This document shows positions 43,433-53,835 of a stretch of 64,000 nt of DNA, piece after piece. A program made the position numbers and the translations under genes. This DNA comes from Meghimatium bilineatum (Eukaryota; Mollusca; Gastropoda; Stylommatophora; Philomycidae), in NCBI GenBank assembly GCA_034231615.1, contig CM067311.1, positions 11,666,660 through 11,730,659 of the forward strand. Direction: 5' to 3'. Within the stretch, counting starts at the first letter, position 1. Each line of letters opens with the position of its first letter. Below the pieces are notes generated by a model that had not been told where the DNA came from, ran no database searches, and saw only the letters and a list, made by a program, of their open reading frames with translations.

Positions 43433-44154
43433 AGATATGTACTGTTTTATATATATTGATAGAATATTTCAATCAATTAACCACAAAATATGTCGGTAGG
43501 CACTAATGCGAAACACGAACGAAAACTGGGGTTAGACTGCGGTCATATTATCGAATTAACTTTACTAGTTAGTGGGGGAAAAACACTACATAAATTGTTA
43601 TACTCAACTTCACAAATTACATAAAGTCACACTACAAATGTATTTAGAATTACCTTTACAGTTATGCGGAACACATTACAAAAAAGAGCACCAAATGTGT
43701 GTCTGGAATGAAATACTGTCGTCCATAACCACTAGCTAGTAACTATTACATAATTCAATATATATGAAAGCAGAATAAATTCTCCGTAAACATAATTAGT
43801 GGATGTCAATAAAAAATATAGACTATGCTGCTGTGATAATGTACACCTACAAAAAATGACTGAAATTAGAGTGACCAGAGCTGAATGAGTGTATTCTATA
43901 TGAAAATATCCATTTATCACGTGATTTACATCATTGTGGGAATTTGAGTGCATATATTTTATTGTCGCTGTAACAGAGTGCGGAGTACCTAATGGGATTG
44001 TACCCGGTGCTATAATGCTAGTTTCTAGTTTTACAAAGCTACAATCAAGGAATATAGAAAACGATATTCTGTACTGTCTGAATGGTATTCGTAGTTGACA
44101 AATAGCCACTAGTATTAAAACCAAGAATAATGAACTGATTAAATTGTGTTTTAT
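43433..44154. other. No recognised feature
   Basis: The 162-residue minus frame 43732-44220 runs across the boundary of repeat D and has no motif. Not called. Confidence 0.35.
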
Positions 44155-44300
44155 ATATTCTCTTGTCGCATGGTTTGCGTATGTGGGTCTCACCAATGGC
44201 TCACTAGACAAACCACCCACGCTACAGAAAATCTTAGTAGATGATACGACGTTATAATGAGGTTATCTTCTTATAGAAGCTTCATGGCACGTCATACATA
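44155..44300 (+). repeat. Dispersed repeat D fragment
   Basis: GTGGGTCTCACCAATGGCTCA, CTAGACAAACCACCCACGC, TCTTAGTAGATGATACG and TATAGAAGCTTCATGGCACG match 21655-21790 and 61015-61145. The LINE coding end that follows in those copies is absent here. Confidence 0.75.
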
Positions 44301-44805
44301 CAACTATGCTTCTCACGCTTCTGTTTTATTGTTGCAATGTGTTTAATGATTTATTTTTTTAATATATGTATGCACCCACTGTGGTTGGGAGGGAGCTAGA
44401 GATGTACTGCGCAGCAATGGGGAGGAGGAAACTGACAGCACTGTTTTTTTCCTATAGCTGAGGCCCATCATAGAGGCACACTGACTTAGGACGTGACAAT
44501 CATTTGACATGAACATTTGGTTGCACGTCTGGAGCGATAAAGAAGTTCAACATAACCAGTAGTCAATTGGTGGCGGGGATTGAGCACAGTGAACCCTATC
44601 GTGGCTGCAGTGGCCCGGAGCAGTTCATAGGTTTAAACCTACTTTCTTGGTGGTGTGATAGTTATTCTCTGGCTCTGTCCCAGGGTGGGACGAAAATACA
44701 CAGACTACCCAGCGACATAATGCCAGTAAACTGGCGTTGGGTCACCGGGCTTGAGATAATGAACTGCTGGATCATCAACCAACCAACCATATATTCTTCT
44801 GTCTG
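44301..44805. other. No recognised feature
   Basis: The 111-residue plus frame 44567-44902 overlaps the LINE below and has no motif. A GC-richer patch lies at 44570-44770. Confidence 0.3.
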
Positions 44806-45476
44806 TTCATCATCATCATCAAGTGCCGTCTCCGCAACGAAGGTTGGCTGCAACGTATCTCCAACATCTCCTGTCTCTTGTCTTGGTGGTGCACTCTGCT
44901 AGACTGTAACCTGTCCATCGTGTAATGTTACTCTCCCACGTGTATCTCTGCCCACCTCTTGCTCGCTTCCCTTTGACTTTACCTTCAAGTAAGGTCTTCA
45001 ATAGGGTGTCATGTCGTTTAATGTGTCCAAAGTATTTTATTTGCCTGATCTTTATTTCTCTTAGTAGTTCTTTCTTCATATTAAGTGTCTTTAGCACCTC
45101 TTTATTTATTTTCTTCTCTTTCCATGATGTTCTCCCTATTCTTCTATATACCCACATCTCAAAGACATCAATTTTGTCTTCTAATTGTTTATTTAGTGTC
45201 CATGTTTCTGAGCCATACGTTAATATGGAATAGATGTAGCATTTTATAATTCTCATTTTTAACTTGTTTGTAATTTGTTTAGATATTAATAATTTCCTCA
45301 TGCCATTGAAGGTACTTTTAGCCATTCCTATTCTCCTTTCAACTTCTGTTTCACATCTGCCATCATTTGTAACTATGTGTCCAAGATATTGATAATGTTT
45401 TACTTGTTGTAGTTTCTCTCCCTGTATGTTTATGTTTATCTCCTGTTCTTCTGTGTCTTTGCTGATTATCATAGTT
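44806..45476 (-). mobile_element. RTE-like LINE insertion, 5'-truncated, intact C-terminal frame
   Basis: About 220 codons stay open from KTMIISKDTEEQEININIQG through QYLGHIVTNDGRCETEVERR, KMRIIKCYIYSILTYGSETW, DVFEMWVYRRIGRTSW, IRQIKYFGHIKRHDTLLKTL, GKRARGGQRYTWESNITRW and CTTKTRDRRCWRYVAANLRC. The stop runs straight into TGATGATGATGATGA. TTCTGTCTG at 44797-44805 and 45477-45485 is a likely 9-bp target duplication, and would fix the ends. The endonuclease and reverse transcriptase core are absent, so the copy is dead on arrival, but the clean frame implies recent activity of its parent. The first ~31 residues of the open frame (to the right) are flanking DNA. Confidence 0.87.
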
Positions 45477-45699
45477 TTCTGTCTGCTACCGGACCAGAAA
45501 GGAAACCAGAAAAGGTTATTTCGAGGAAGAAAATGAATCAATGGAAAAAAATTGCCCAGCTTGATAACCATAGAAAGTATATGTTACTGGCTGATAATAA
45601 ACAAGAACATTATTTATACCGGTCTCTTGACACGGAGTAGAAGATATTACAGTAGTGATGTGTTGGCCAAAGTGAGGGAGAATTATGGAGGAATACAGT

Positions 45700-46875
45700 G
45701 AAGTCTCATAACAGTGGAGTCTCATAACAAGTGAAGTGTCTTATAACAGTGAAGTGAAATCTTATAGCAGTGAATTTTCACGAAAGGGAAGTATCTTCTT
45801 CTTCTTCAGCGTTCATTTTCAAACTTCCGCTGGATCTCTCTTGTAGCAGGACCATGGTCCTACTAGATTTCCAGCAGGAGGTAGTCCAGAGAATGGAAAT
45901 GCGTTGTGTCGCCGTTTTATTTGCGCCAATGGCCCAACACCTCCGTCTTCGGCGGTAGGGAAGTATCATAACAGTGAAGTCTCATAACAGTGAAGTCTCA
46001 TAACAGTGAAGTCTCTAAACAGTGAAGTCTCATAACAGTGGAGTCTCATAGCAGTGAAGTCTCATAACAGTGGAGTCTCATAGCATTGAAGTGCCATAAT
46101 AGTGAAGTCTTATAACAGTGAAGTCTCATAATAGTGAAGACTTATAACAGTTAATTTTCATAACAGTGAAGTCTTATAACAGTGAAGACTTATAACAGTT
46201 AAGTTTCATAACAGTGAAGTCTTATAACAGTGAAGGCTCATAACAGTGAAGTCTTATAACCGTGAAGTCATATAGCAGTGAAGTCTCATAACAGTAAAGT
46301 TTCTCAAAAGTGAAGTCTCATAACAGTGAAGTCTTATAACCGTGAATCTCATAATAGTAAAGTCTTATAACAGTGAAGTTTCATAACAGTGAAGTGAAAT
46401 CTTATAGCAGTGAAGTTTCATGAAAGCGAAGTCTTATATTAGTGAAGTTTTGTAACAATGAAATCTCATAACAGTGAAGTCTCATAACAGTCCAGTCTCA
46501 TAATAGTGAAGTCTTATAACAGTGACGTCTCATAGAAGTGAAGCCTCTTAACAGTGAAGTTTCTCAAACGCAAAGTCTCATAAAAGTGAAACCTTATAAC
46601 AGTGAAGTCTCATAATAGTGAAGCCTTATAGCAGTTAAGTTTGATGACAGTGAAGTCGTATAACAGTGAAGTCTCATAATCGTGAAGTCTCATAACAGTA
46701 AAGTTTTATAGCACTGAAGTTTCATAACAGTGAAGTGAAATCTTATAGCAGTGAAGTTTCATAAAAGGGAAGTATCGTAACAGTGAAGTCTTATAACAGT
46801 AACGTCTCAGTGAAGTTTCATGACAGTGAAGTCTCATAGTTGTGAAATTTCATAACAGTGAAGTCTCATAACCAG
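45700..46875 (+). repeat. 16-bp minisatellite, ~65 degenerate copies, split by SINE-B
   Basis: The basic unit is CAGTGAAGTCTCATAA with many CTTATAA, TTTCATAA and deletion forms. A longer phrase (AGTGAAGTGAAATCTTATAG) recurs near 45743, 46387 and 46730, marking segmental duplications inside the array. A SINE-B sits at 45796-45956. Confidence 0.94.
45796..45956 (-). repeat. SINE-B, youngest copy, 11-bp target duplication
   Basis: AGGGAAGTATC (45785-45795 and 45957-45967) flanks it perfectly. It is 161 bp: CTTCTTCTTCAGCGTTC, CTTCCGCTGGATCTCTC, TAGCAGGACCATGGTCCTAC, AGCAGGAGGTAGTCCAGAG, GGAAATGCGTTGTGTCGCCG, CCGTCTTCGGCGGT. It contains the perfect palindrome AGGACCATGGTCCT. A paralogous unoccupied site (AAAGGGAAGTATCGTAACAG) is at 46757-46776. 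Confidence 0.95.
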
Positions 46876-46879
46876 AAAA

Positions 46880-47235
46880 AAATTACACACCATTCGAACT
46901 GAACATAGCATGACAAAAGATGCGTACCATTTCCTATATGGGCTGGGACATGTAACAATACTTCGCCAGAGGCAAGATACAACAGCCTGAACAAACACAC
47001 GCACATGTTGCCAGTGTGTGTCACACCACTGTGTACTTGTGAAACAGATGACCAGACATATGATCATATTCTACAGAACTGTCTTCAGTATAAGCAATGG
47101 AGAGAGACGTGCTGACCCAACGGCTTAACCCAGCAATCAAAAATATATGGAACTAAAGATGAGTGTCAGACAACGGTGTTTATCTATAAAACATGTCTGA
47201 TGGTGTAGACATCAAGTCGTGAACACAAGAAAAGA
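46880..47235 (+). pseudogene. LINE C-terminal fragment with zinc-knuckle-like motif
   Basis: Across two frames the plus strand reads AYHFLYGLGHVTILRQRQDT, then THAHMLPVCVTPLCTCETDD, QTYDHILQNCLQYKQWRETC, and IYGTKDECQTTVFIYKTCLM. The C-x-C-x(n)-H-x-x-x-x-C arrangement (CTCETDDQTYDHILQNC) with the following W and YG is the terminal domain of I/jockey-group LINE proteins. RNase H upstream is not visible. Frame breaks mean it is dead. Confidence 0.8.
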
Positions 47236-47565
47236 AATAAACAGTGATGAACGTCGCTAAATTTCGACATTTATCCGCAGCCTATACATAATTCAGGAAT
47301 CTCTGAGATGGCATATTCGAATACTTGTGTAGCTTTTCTACCTTCCATAACACGCACAGTTAGAATCATGAGAAACAGCACCCATGCACAGAATAATTTC
47401 CTGTCAGAGGTCTCCATAACATGCTATCCATAACTTGTATCGATCTAACCCTTTCCCTTGACAACAGCTGTCTAACTTTTTTCCCGATTTCTCCTCCTGT
47501 TCCCTTAATCGTTGAGGTAATTCTTGGACAGCCCAATACTTAAGGGCTTCAGAGGGATCCGTCTT
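47236..47565. other. No recognised feature
   Basis: Nothing recognised between the LINE end and the 38-bp array. Confidence 0.35.
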
Positions 47566-49315
47566 TATGTTTGAACAGGTTGTGTGACTGAGTGAGGGAG
47601 TGGAGAGATTGGACAGGTTGTGAGACTGAGTGAGGTAGTGGAGAGTTTGGACAGGTTGTGAGACTGAGTGAGGGAGTGGAGTGGTTGGACATTGTGTGAG
47701 GGAGTGGAGAGATTGAACAGGTTGTGAGACTGAGTGAGGAAGTGGAGAGTTTGAACAGGTTATGAAACTGAGCGAGAGAGTGGAGAGTTTGCACAGGTTG
47801 TGAGACTGAGTGAGGGAGTGGAGTTTGCACAGGTTGTGAGACTGAGTGAGGGAGTGGAGAGTTTGGACAGGTTGTGAGACTGAGTGAGGGAGTGGAGAGT
47901 TTGGACAGGTTGTGAGACTGAGTGAGGGGGTGGAGAGTTTGACAGATTATGAGACTGAGTGAGGGAGTGGAGAGTTTGGACAGGTTGTGAGACTGAGTGA
48001 GGGAGTGGAGAGTTTGGACAGGTTGTGAGACTGAGTGAGGTAGTGGAGAGTTTGGACAGGTTGTGAGACTGAGTGAGGAAGTGGAGAGTTTGGACAGGTT
48101 GTGAGACTGAGTGAGGGAGTGGAGTGGTTGGACATTGTGTGAGGGAGTGGAGAGATTGAACAGGTTGTGAGACTGAGTGAGGAAGTGGAGAGTTTGAACA
48201 GGTTATGAAACTGAGTGAGAGAGTGGAGAGATTGAACAGGTTGTGAGACTGAGTGAGGAAGTGGAGAGTTTGAACAGGTTATGAAACTGAGTGAGAGAGT
48301 GGAGAGTTTGACAGATTATGAGACTGAGTGAGGGAGTGGAGAGTTTGGACAGGTTGTGAGACTGAGTGAGGGAGTGGAGTGGTTGGACATTGTGTGAGGG
48401 AGTGGAGAGATTGAACAGGTTGTGAGACTGAGTGAGGAAGTGGAGAGTTTGAACAGGTTATGAAACTGAGTGAGAGAGTGGAGAGTTTGACAGATTGTGA
48501 GACTGAGTGAGGGAGTGGAGAGTTTGGACAGGTTGTGAGACTGAGTGAGGGAGTGGAGAGTTTGGACAGGTTGTGAGACTGAGTGAGGGAGTGGAGTGTT
48601 TGGACAGGTTGTGAGACTGAGTGAGGGAGTGGAGAGTTTGAACATGTTGTGAGACTGAGTGAGGGGGTGGAGAGTTTGACAGATTATGAGACTGAGTGAG
48701 GGAGTGGAGAGTTTGGACACGTTGTGAGACTGAGTGAGGGAGTGGAGTGGTTGGACATTGTGTGAGGGAGTGGAGAGATTGAACAGGTTGTGAGACTGAG
48801 TGAGGAAGTGGAGAGTTTGAACAGGTTATGAAACTGAGTGAGAGAGTGGAGAGTTTGACAGATTGTGAGACCGAGTGAGGGAGTGGAGTATTTGGACATG
48901 TTGTGAGAGTGAGTGAGGGAGTGGAGTGTTTGGACATGTTGTGTGACTGGCTGAGGGAGTGGAGTGTTTGGACAGGTTGTGAGACTGAGTGAGGGAGTGG
49001 AGTGTTTGGACATGTTGTGAGACTGAGTGAGGGAGTGGAGTGTTTGGACATGTTGTGAGACTGAGTGAGGGAGTGGAGTGTTTGGACATGTTGTGAGACT
49101 GAGTGAGGGAGTGGAGTGTTTGGACATGTTGTGAGACTGAGTGAGGGAGTGGAGTGTTTGGACATGTTGTGAGACTGAGTGAGGGAGTGGAGTGTTTGGA
49201 CAGGTTGTGAGACTGAGTGAGGGAGTGGAGTGTTTGGACATGTTGTGAGACTGAATGAGGGAGTGGAGTGTTTGGACATGTTGTGTGACTGAGTGAGGGA
49301 GTGGAGTGTTTGGAG
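47566..49315 (+). repeat. 38-bp minisatellite, about 46 copies
   Basis: The unit is ACAGGTTGTGAGACTGAGTG AGGGAGTGGAGAGTTTGG. Some units are shortened (for example GTGGTTGGACATTGTGTGAG replaces a full unit at 47681, 48124, 48379 and 48747), which marks a composite block repeated four times. Right of ~48880 units are nearly uniform and carry GTGTTTGGACATG. 3 x 38 = 114 bp, so minus-strand frames repeat every 38 residues (SLTTCPNTPLPHSVSQPVQ) and stay open for up to 273 residues. These are not genes. Confidence 0.96.
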
Positions 49316-49369
49316 AGTAAAACAATATCGATCCTGCTGAACGAAAGCTAATCAAAATGAACAGAAATA

Positions 49370-49450
49370 GATATATTTGTTACAAATATAAGTCAATAAA
49401 ACAAACAAGCAACGAGACACATCGACAGATGACGTTTCGGTTCTTCTGTT
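49370..49450 (-). repeat. Penelope-like terminal fragment
   Basis: The sense (minus) strand has AACCGAAACGTCATCTGTCG, ATGTGTCTCGTTGCTTGTTTG and TTTTATTGAC. Compare GTCGAAACGTCGTCTGTCTC...TCTCGTTGTTAAG at 60346. Diverged. Confidence 0.55.
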
Positions 49451-49599
49451 ACCTTGTCTTGGTGCCAGTTTGATTTATTGCCAAATATTGGTAACGCTTA
49501 TACCTCTATTCTTTGTTCACTGTGATATGTTCCTTGTATTACAAGTCTTGGATTGTTTCCCGACAATAGAATCAAAGCGAACTAGTGAGAGAATATTAG

Positions 49600-49690
49600 A
49601 AAACTTTACACTCTGACAGACCAACAATCATGAATGAAGACACTGTAGAGTTGTGGAAATCAATGATTGCTTACGCCAGTGATGGGCAAC
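49600..49690 (+). pseudogene. RTE-like LINE 3' end remnant
   Basis: GACACTGTAGAGTTGTGGAA then TCAATGATTGCTTACGCCAG reads DTVELWKSMIAYAS, matching MWRAMIAYASRHGT at 51791-51997. Only ~30 codons are recognisable. Confidence 0.6.
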
Positions 49691-49875
49691 CTTCTTTGGT
49701 CGGCTTGTTGGATTGAGTGATTTTCGTGTGGAATAGGGTCAAAATACATATTTTTTTTAAAAAACGTCTTTTGGATGCCAAGTAGCGTTTTCCGAGCTCT
49801 GTATGTGGCGCATTTAAGGATTTTGAGGTCAGCCCGGCCGACCAGAAAATTGATCTAGAAAGCTGGGCATGGTCG
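49685..49875. repeat. Fragment related to repeat J
   Basis: GGGCAACCTTCTTTGGTCGGC and TTGGATTGAGTGATTTTCGTG, GGTCAAAATAC match 51710-51770 (ATGGCAACCTTTTCAGCC, TCGGATTAAGCGTATATCGTG, GGTCTAAAATGCC). A later CAGCCCGGCCGACCAG resembles the GGCTGGCCGGATC part of the same repeat at 52535-52553. Confidence 0.5.
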
Positions 49876-50944
49876 TATGTTAGTCACCACTTGCCTTTGT
49901 CAATCAACGCAACACGGAATACAGTTAATATTTTATTAAAGTCAAACATTTGTGTACTCTACGGATCTCTGTACGAGTTACAGAACACAGTCAAGTTTCT
50001 AGAATAAACAAAACCTCAGGAATGAGCTTGTTCCAGGACTTCTGTACGAGTTACAGAACACAGTTAAGTTTCTAGAAGAAACAAAACTTCAAATATAAGC
50101 ATGTTCCAGGCGAACGAAAGAAGAAGAAGAAACATGTATGCACATTATGTATGTCAAAGCTGTTTATGTAATATTAAAACAAAATAGGAAGTCACAAAAT
50201 GGACACCTGCTACGTATAAATTTCACTTCATTATAACGTTCAAATACACGCATGTTTAGCTGACGACTTGAATATGGCCTTCGCCGTCTTCAAGTCTGCG
50301 ATCAAATAACCAATAAATGAATCCAAATGTTACAGGATTAACATTTCATTTGGATCTGGTTTCCTGCTGAGAATATTTTCTCTGGAAATGGAATTATTTT
50401 TATTAAAAGTAGAATTAATGCCTTAAATAAACACATAATTGCTAATTTTACAACCATTAGCTGTTAGCATTTTATACGCTGTAACACCTTACCGTTCGTA
50501 GTTAATATCACCTAGGCGCTTCAGGTGGTCTAGCTTTTTTATAACTTTAAATTTCAATGAACGATTACAAAAATACCTTCTTAGGGAAAAAGATTTTTTG
50601 TGTGTTAAATTTGTCAGTTAGAGGCATTATCATTGTCGATATCAATTTGTCATGTGTTTTTTGTTAAAGAGGGTAGATTTTAGACGTTCGGCTTTGGGGC
50701 AACGTTGTACAGAAAGCGTCAAAATGGCCAAGGAATCGTATTGAAATCCTGCAGCACGCAATTCTTCATCCGGACTGTTCAGAAAGCGATTGCAAACTAT
50801 TGAACTTATTTATATTGCCAACAAAATAACTACAGCTAAAAAATGCTCGGTTGATTACATCTTGAAAGGATATGCTTTTACTTTGTATATCTTAGAAGCG
50901 ATACACAAACACTGCTATATTTTGCAGCGTCCGTGATATGGTCT
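49876..50944. other. No gene recognised; local direct repeat
   Basis: GTACGAGTTACAGAACACAG followed by T-AAGTTTCTAGAA-AAACAAA occurs at about 49970-50015 and 50043-50090, a diverged duplication of ~75 bp. Nothing else recognised. Confidence 0.45.
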
Positions 50945-51050
50945 TTCTTTCTTGTTCGTTCATTCTTAAACTTCTACAGATTAATAGAAAGTAGCCAAGT
51001 TAATGGAATGTTTTGTGTCATGGTTTACAGCTTAGCTGCGATATCCCAGT
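50945..51050 (-). repeat. SINE-A 3' fragment
   Basis: TTCGTTCATTCTTAAACTTC, TACAGATTAATAG, TTTTGTGTCATGGTTTACAGC and TGCGATATC in family order; the rest is missing after 51045. Confidence 0.75.
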
Positions 51051-51209
51051 TTTATTTTACAAGATCATTATCAGCTCACAAAGATATTTTGTAGAATTTT
51101 ACCATCTCCAGCTAAGTTCTAGAGAAAAGTTTCCACTAAATTGCACTTGTTGTCCTCTTCCATTACATACTTCACAACTACTTTCACAGACAATTGACAA
51201 TTTCGAAAG

Positions 51210-51445
51210 AAATCTTCTTCTGTGGTCATTCTCATACTCCTACAGAATAGCAGGATGTAGACCGAGAAGGAAATGCTGTGAGTCATAGTTTACATCTTAG
51301 CAGCGATATCTGCACCTTTCGACCTGACTAACCCAACTTCAGATTGATATATACGCCACTTTGAACCTCTAAGGAATAGGACAGTCAACACCATCCTGAA
51401 ACTACCTTAGTCGCCTCTTACGACATACTTATCCGTGTATTTCGT
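51210..51445 (-). repeat. SINE-A copy, diverged
   Basis: TCATTCTCATACTCCTACAGA, AGCAGGATGTAGACCG, ATAGTTTACATCTTAGCAG, CACCTTTCGACCTGAC, TTAGTCGCCTCTTACGACATA. The 5' end is not recognisable. It lies 160 bp right of another SINE-A fragment in the same orientation. Confidence 0.8.
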
Positions 51446-51517
51446 CAATTAAACAACACTGCTAATTCATCCGTGTTCAACCTTGTAACGTTCATTAAAT
51501 GTGCATCTCAATTTCCC

Positions 51518-51635
51518 TGAACATTACATGGATATACTGCCCTGAACATTACATGGATATACTGTCCTGAACATTACATGGATATATTGTCCAGGTTATG
51601 CCAGGGTCAGAGGAAACGAGAGAGTCAACATATGG
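51518..51635 (+). repeat. Dispersed repeat H with 26-28-bp tandem repeats
   Basis: CCTGAACATTACATGGATATA recurs three times in tandem (51517-51592), followed by GTTATGCCAGGGTCAGAGGA and ACGAGAGAGTCAACATATGG. Matches 5459-5525. Confidence 0.65.
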
Positions 51636-51639
51636 AAAA

Positions 51640-51785
51640 TGTGAAAACTACTGGTCACTGACAGTAATAAGGGTCACATAGATATTACTCTTTCGACGAG
51701 AGGATGGCAACCTTTTCAGCCAGCGTATCGGATTAAGCGTATATCGTGGGCATAGGTCTAAAATGCCATAGAGTTAGAGAATCAT
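51640..51785 (-). repeat. Repeat J, left part of an interrupted copy
   Basis: In reverse complement, 51640-51770 matches 56685-56800 (GGTTGCCATCCTCT-GTCGAAA, GTTAT-TCTATATGACCC-TAT, GTCAGTGAC). The LINE at 51786-52387 separates it from the remainder of repeat J at 52399-52830. Confidence 0.75.
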
Positions 51786-52387
51786 CACAATCATAAGGTT
51801 CCATGCCGGCTGGCGTAGGCAATCATGGCTCTCCACATCTCCACTCTGCCTACAGTATTATGTATCAAAGTCGTTGTTGTTTCCCTGTCGTGCCAGGTTG
51901 TCAAACTGTCTAATATTTTCTCACGTTGTCGCACTCTGTCTCTGTTGCCTTTCATCTTGCCTGTTATGACTATGTTCTCCAAACCTGCCCGTCTCATGAA
52001 TTGGCCAAAAATAAAGATTGTCTTTTTCTTATATTATTGATTAAGGTCCTTTTCGCATTTGACTCTTTCAACACCTCTACATTAATTTTTCTGGCAGTCC
52101 ATGGTATTCTTAGCATTCTTCTATAGCCTCTATACATCTCTATTGCCTCTAATTTCCCACTTTCCTGTTTGTTTATTGTCCAAGACTCTCAGCCATATGT
52201 TAGTATAGGAGTTATATAGCACTGCAAAACTCTCTTCTTCACTTCTAATGACAAGGTCATGTTACACACTATATTTTTCATTTTTCGGATTGTTTTATTT
52301 TGCCTGCCCTGTTCTGCTTCTTATTTCTGTTGAACTTCTTCAGTCTGCTGTAATCGTTGTACCTAAATATTTGAATTGGTGGACTTA
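51786..52387 (-). mobile_element. RTE-like LINE, 5'-truncated, inserted in repeat J
   Basis: TAGAGAATCAT (51775-51785 and 52388-52398) is an 11-bp target duplication. The minus strand reads QFKYLGTTITA, RQSLF-type and WTINKQESGKLEAIEMYRGY segments, RRMLRIPWTARKINVEVLKE, then after breaks REKILDSLTTWHDRETTTTL and MWRAMIAYASRHGTL near the left end. At least one frameshift or stop occurs near 52010. The tail is ATGATTGTGATG-like, consistent with the TGATGA tails of the other copies. It lacks the reverse transcriptase core. Confidence 0.87.
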
Positions 52388-52398
52388 TAGAGAATCAT

Positions 52399-52835
52399 AG
52401 GCTTAAAAAAGTTATAGGTCTAGAAAGTTTGGGTTTTTTTTCTTATTATTTTTCCCTTGTAACGCCAAATGATTGTTTTTCTAAACCGTGGCAAGTGCAT
52501 ATGTAATATAAATTACACTGCGATCCAGTAAAAATGGCTTGGCTGGCCGGATCTTGGCGGAAAGTCGTATTTTAGCCATCACTAATATAGACAGTATTTA
52601 ATAAGCCCATCTCTGTGCCTGGGTGATACAAAGCCCCTCTCAGATGGCTAATATACCATGTGCAAACATCGCCGCAGGCAACTCTGCGTCTGAATAATTC
52701 ACAAAACACAAGCACACAATGTAGTGTGTTTATGTGGCCTACGATAGTGCTACTGCCAAATAATTCTACATTTATGTCAACGTCCTGAAAATGATATGCT
52801 AGCAACTTATGACGATATATATTAATGTAAACTTG
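52399..52835 (-). repeat. Repeat J, right part of an interrupted copy
   Basis: The reverse complement matches 56316-56640 closely: GTTGCTAGCATATCATTTT, GGACGTTGACATAAATG, TTTGGCAGTAGCACTATCGT, AGGCCACATAAACACACTAC, CGCAGAGTTGCC, GATGTTTGCACATGGTA, CACAGAGATGGGCTTATTAA, ATACTGTCTATA. The element type is undetermined. A 96-residue minus frame here is not conserved in the other copy. Confidence 0.85.
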
Positions 52836-52860
52836 TATAAATATATATATATATATGATC
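52836..52860. repeat. (TA)n microsatellite at the end of repeat J
   Basis: ATAAATATATATATATATATG directly follows repeat J, as larger microsatellites do at the same end of the 56.3-kb copy. Confidence 0.8.
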
Positions 52861-53089
52861 ATTCTATGTAAAAGAATTGGTTAAGCGGACACGCCTTTCA
52901 TTTGTTTAGATAGCAGGGTATCACAAAATAAAATATGTCCCGATAATAGACAACAGGCGAACAATAAAGTTGCGTCACTCATATAGAATAATAAACAGCC
53001 TGAAATGTTGAACAACAAAGATAACGAAGGCTTAAATTTAAAATGCGAAAAAAAGAGGGAATTCTAAATTTTTTACTGATGATCTAGAG

Positions 53090-53312
53090 CAGCTGATCTT
53101 AAACTGTGGTTTGCTGGGACCTCGTAGAATCGACGAACACTTACAGAAATAAAATGAGCTTTCACATTTACAATGAAAAAAACTAACAATTGGAAATAAA
53201 TTTTTGGCTCTGTGACAGAACACAATATTTAAATGGAATCCTTTACATAAAAAATAACAACAACAAAAAACAAAACAAGCACACAAAAAAAACAAAGGTT
53301 TGTGAACCTCTG
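53090..53312. mobile_element. Probable hAT-type MITE
   Basis: The left end CAGCTGATCTTAAACTGTGG and the reverse complement of the right end, CAGAGGTTCACAAACCTTTG, fit a hAT-like CAG-x-GGTTC-x-CAAAC terminus. Flanks ATCTAGAG (53082-53089) and ATCAAGAA (53313-53320) agree at six of eight positions. The 223-bp interior is A-rich and non-coding. Weaker case than the two at 19566 and 21096. Confidence 0.55.
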
Positions 53313-53320
53313 ATCAAGAA

Positions 53321-53826
53321 ACGATTCCCAGTATATGCCAAACATCCAGGTGTTCAATCTTCTCAGCAGATGGTCAGAATTTTGAGAATGGCATGTACTC
53401 GTGATCAGCTGACAAAATACACAGCTAGCACTGCGATGAACTCTTGAAATATTCAGTTTCTAATTCCCTGTCTGACGATCCTAGTTTCATCGATTAAGGG
53501 TATTATCCTAATGTAAGACGTCGTTGAACTCTAGCAAAAATGAGAGAGGAAGAGTTGCGATGTCAAGATATAACAAAGGGAGAACAGTATGGAACACAGT
53601 TCTCCAGTGCAGCAGTCCCTACTTTAATATAAGTTCGTCGTCTGAAACAATACACTAAAACGTATGTTAGTTTTATTAACATTTTATCTCCGTAAGGTTT
53701 TCCTGCCCCGTCGTAATGTATTTATAACAATCTATAAAAATATAAGATTTAGTGGCTTACTAGCAGAATGAATCTGTTTCAGTTGAGTTCCAGAGATAAG
53801 CTACAAAAATTAGTCAACAATCAGTT
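53321..53826. other. No recognised feature
   Basis: A frame at 53290-53447 (LIKKRFPVYAKHPGVQSSQQ...) has reasonable codon character but no known motif, start or splice context. Left uncalled. Confidence 0.35.
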
Positions 53827-53835
53827 TGGTTGGGT

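Noticed and set aside
43732..44220. 162-residue minus frame
   Set aside because: It spans the edge of repeat D and single-copy AT-rich DNA and shows no domain.
48458..49355. 273- and 223-residue minus frames (Ser/Thr/His-rich)
   Set aside because: The 38-bp unit gives the same 38-residue pattern in three overlapping frames; not selected protein sequence.
49677..49880. hAT element starting CAGTGATGGGCAACC
   Set aside because: The CAGTGATGGG start can be explained by a decayed LINE end (GCCAGCCGGCATGG), and no matching right terminus or 8-bp duplication was found; kept only as a repeat J relative.
53290..53447. Possible exon (LIKKRFPVYAKHPGVQSSQQ...)
   Set aside because: Begins inside the A-rich end of a probable MITE and has no known motif or splice context.
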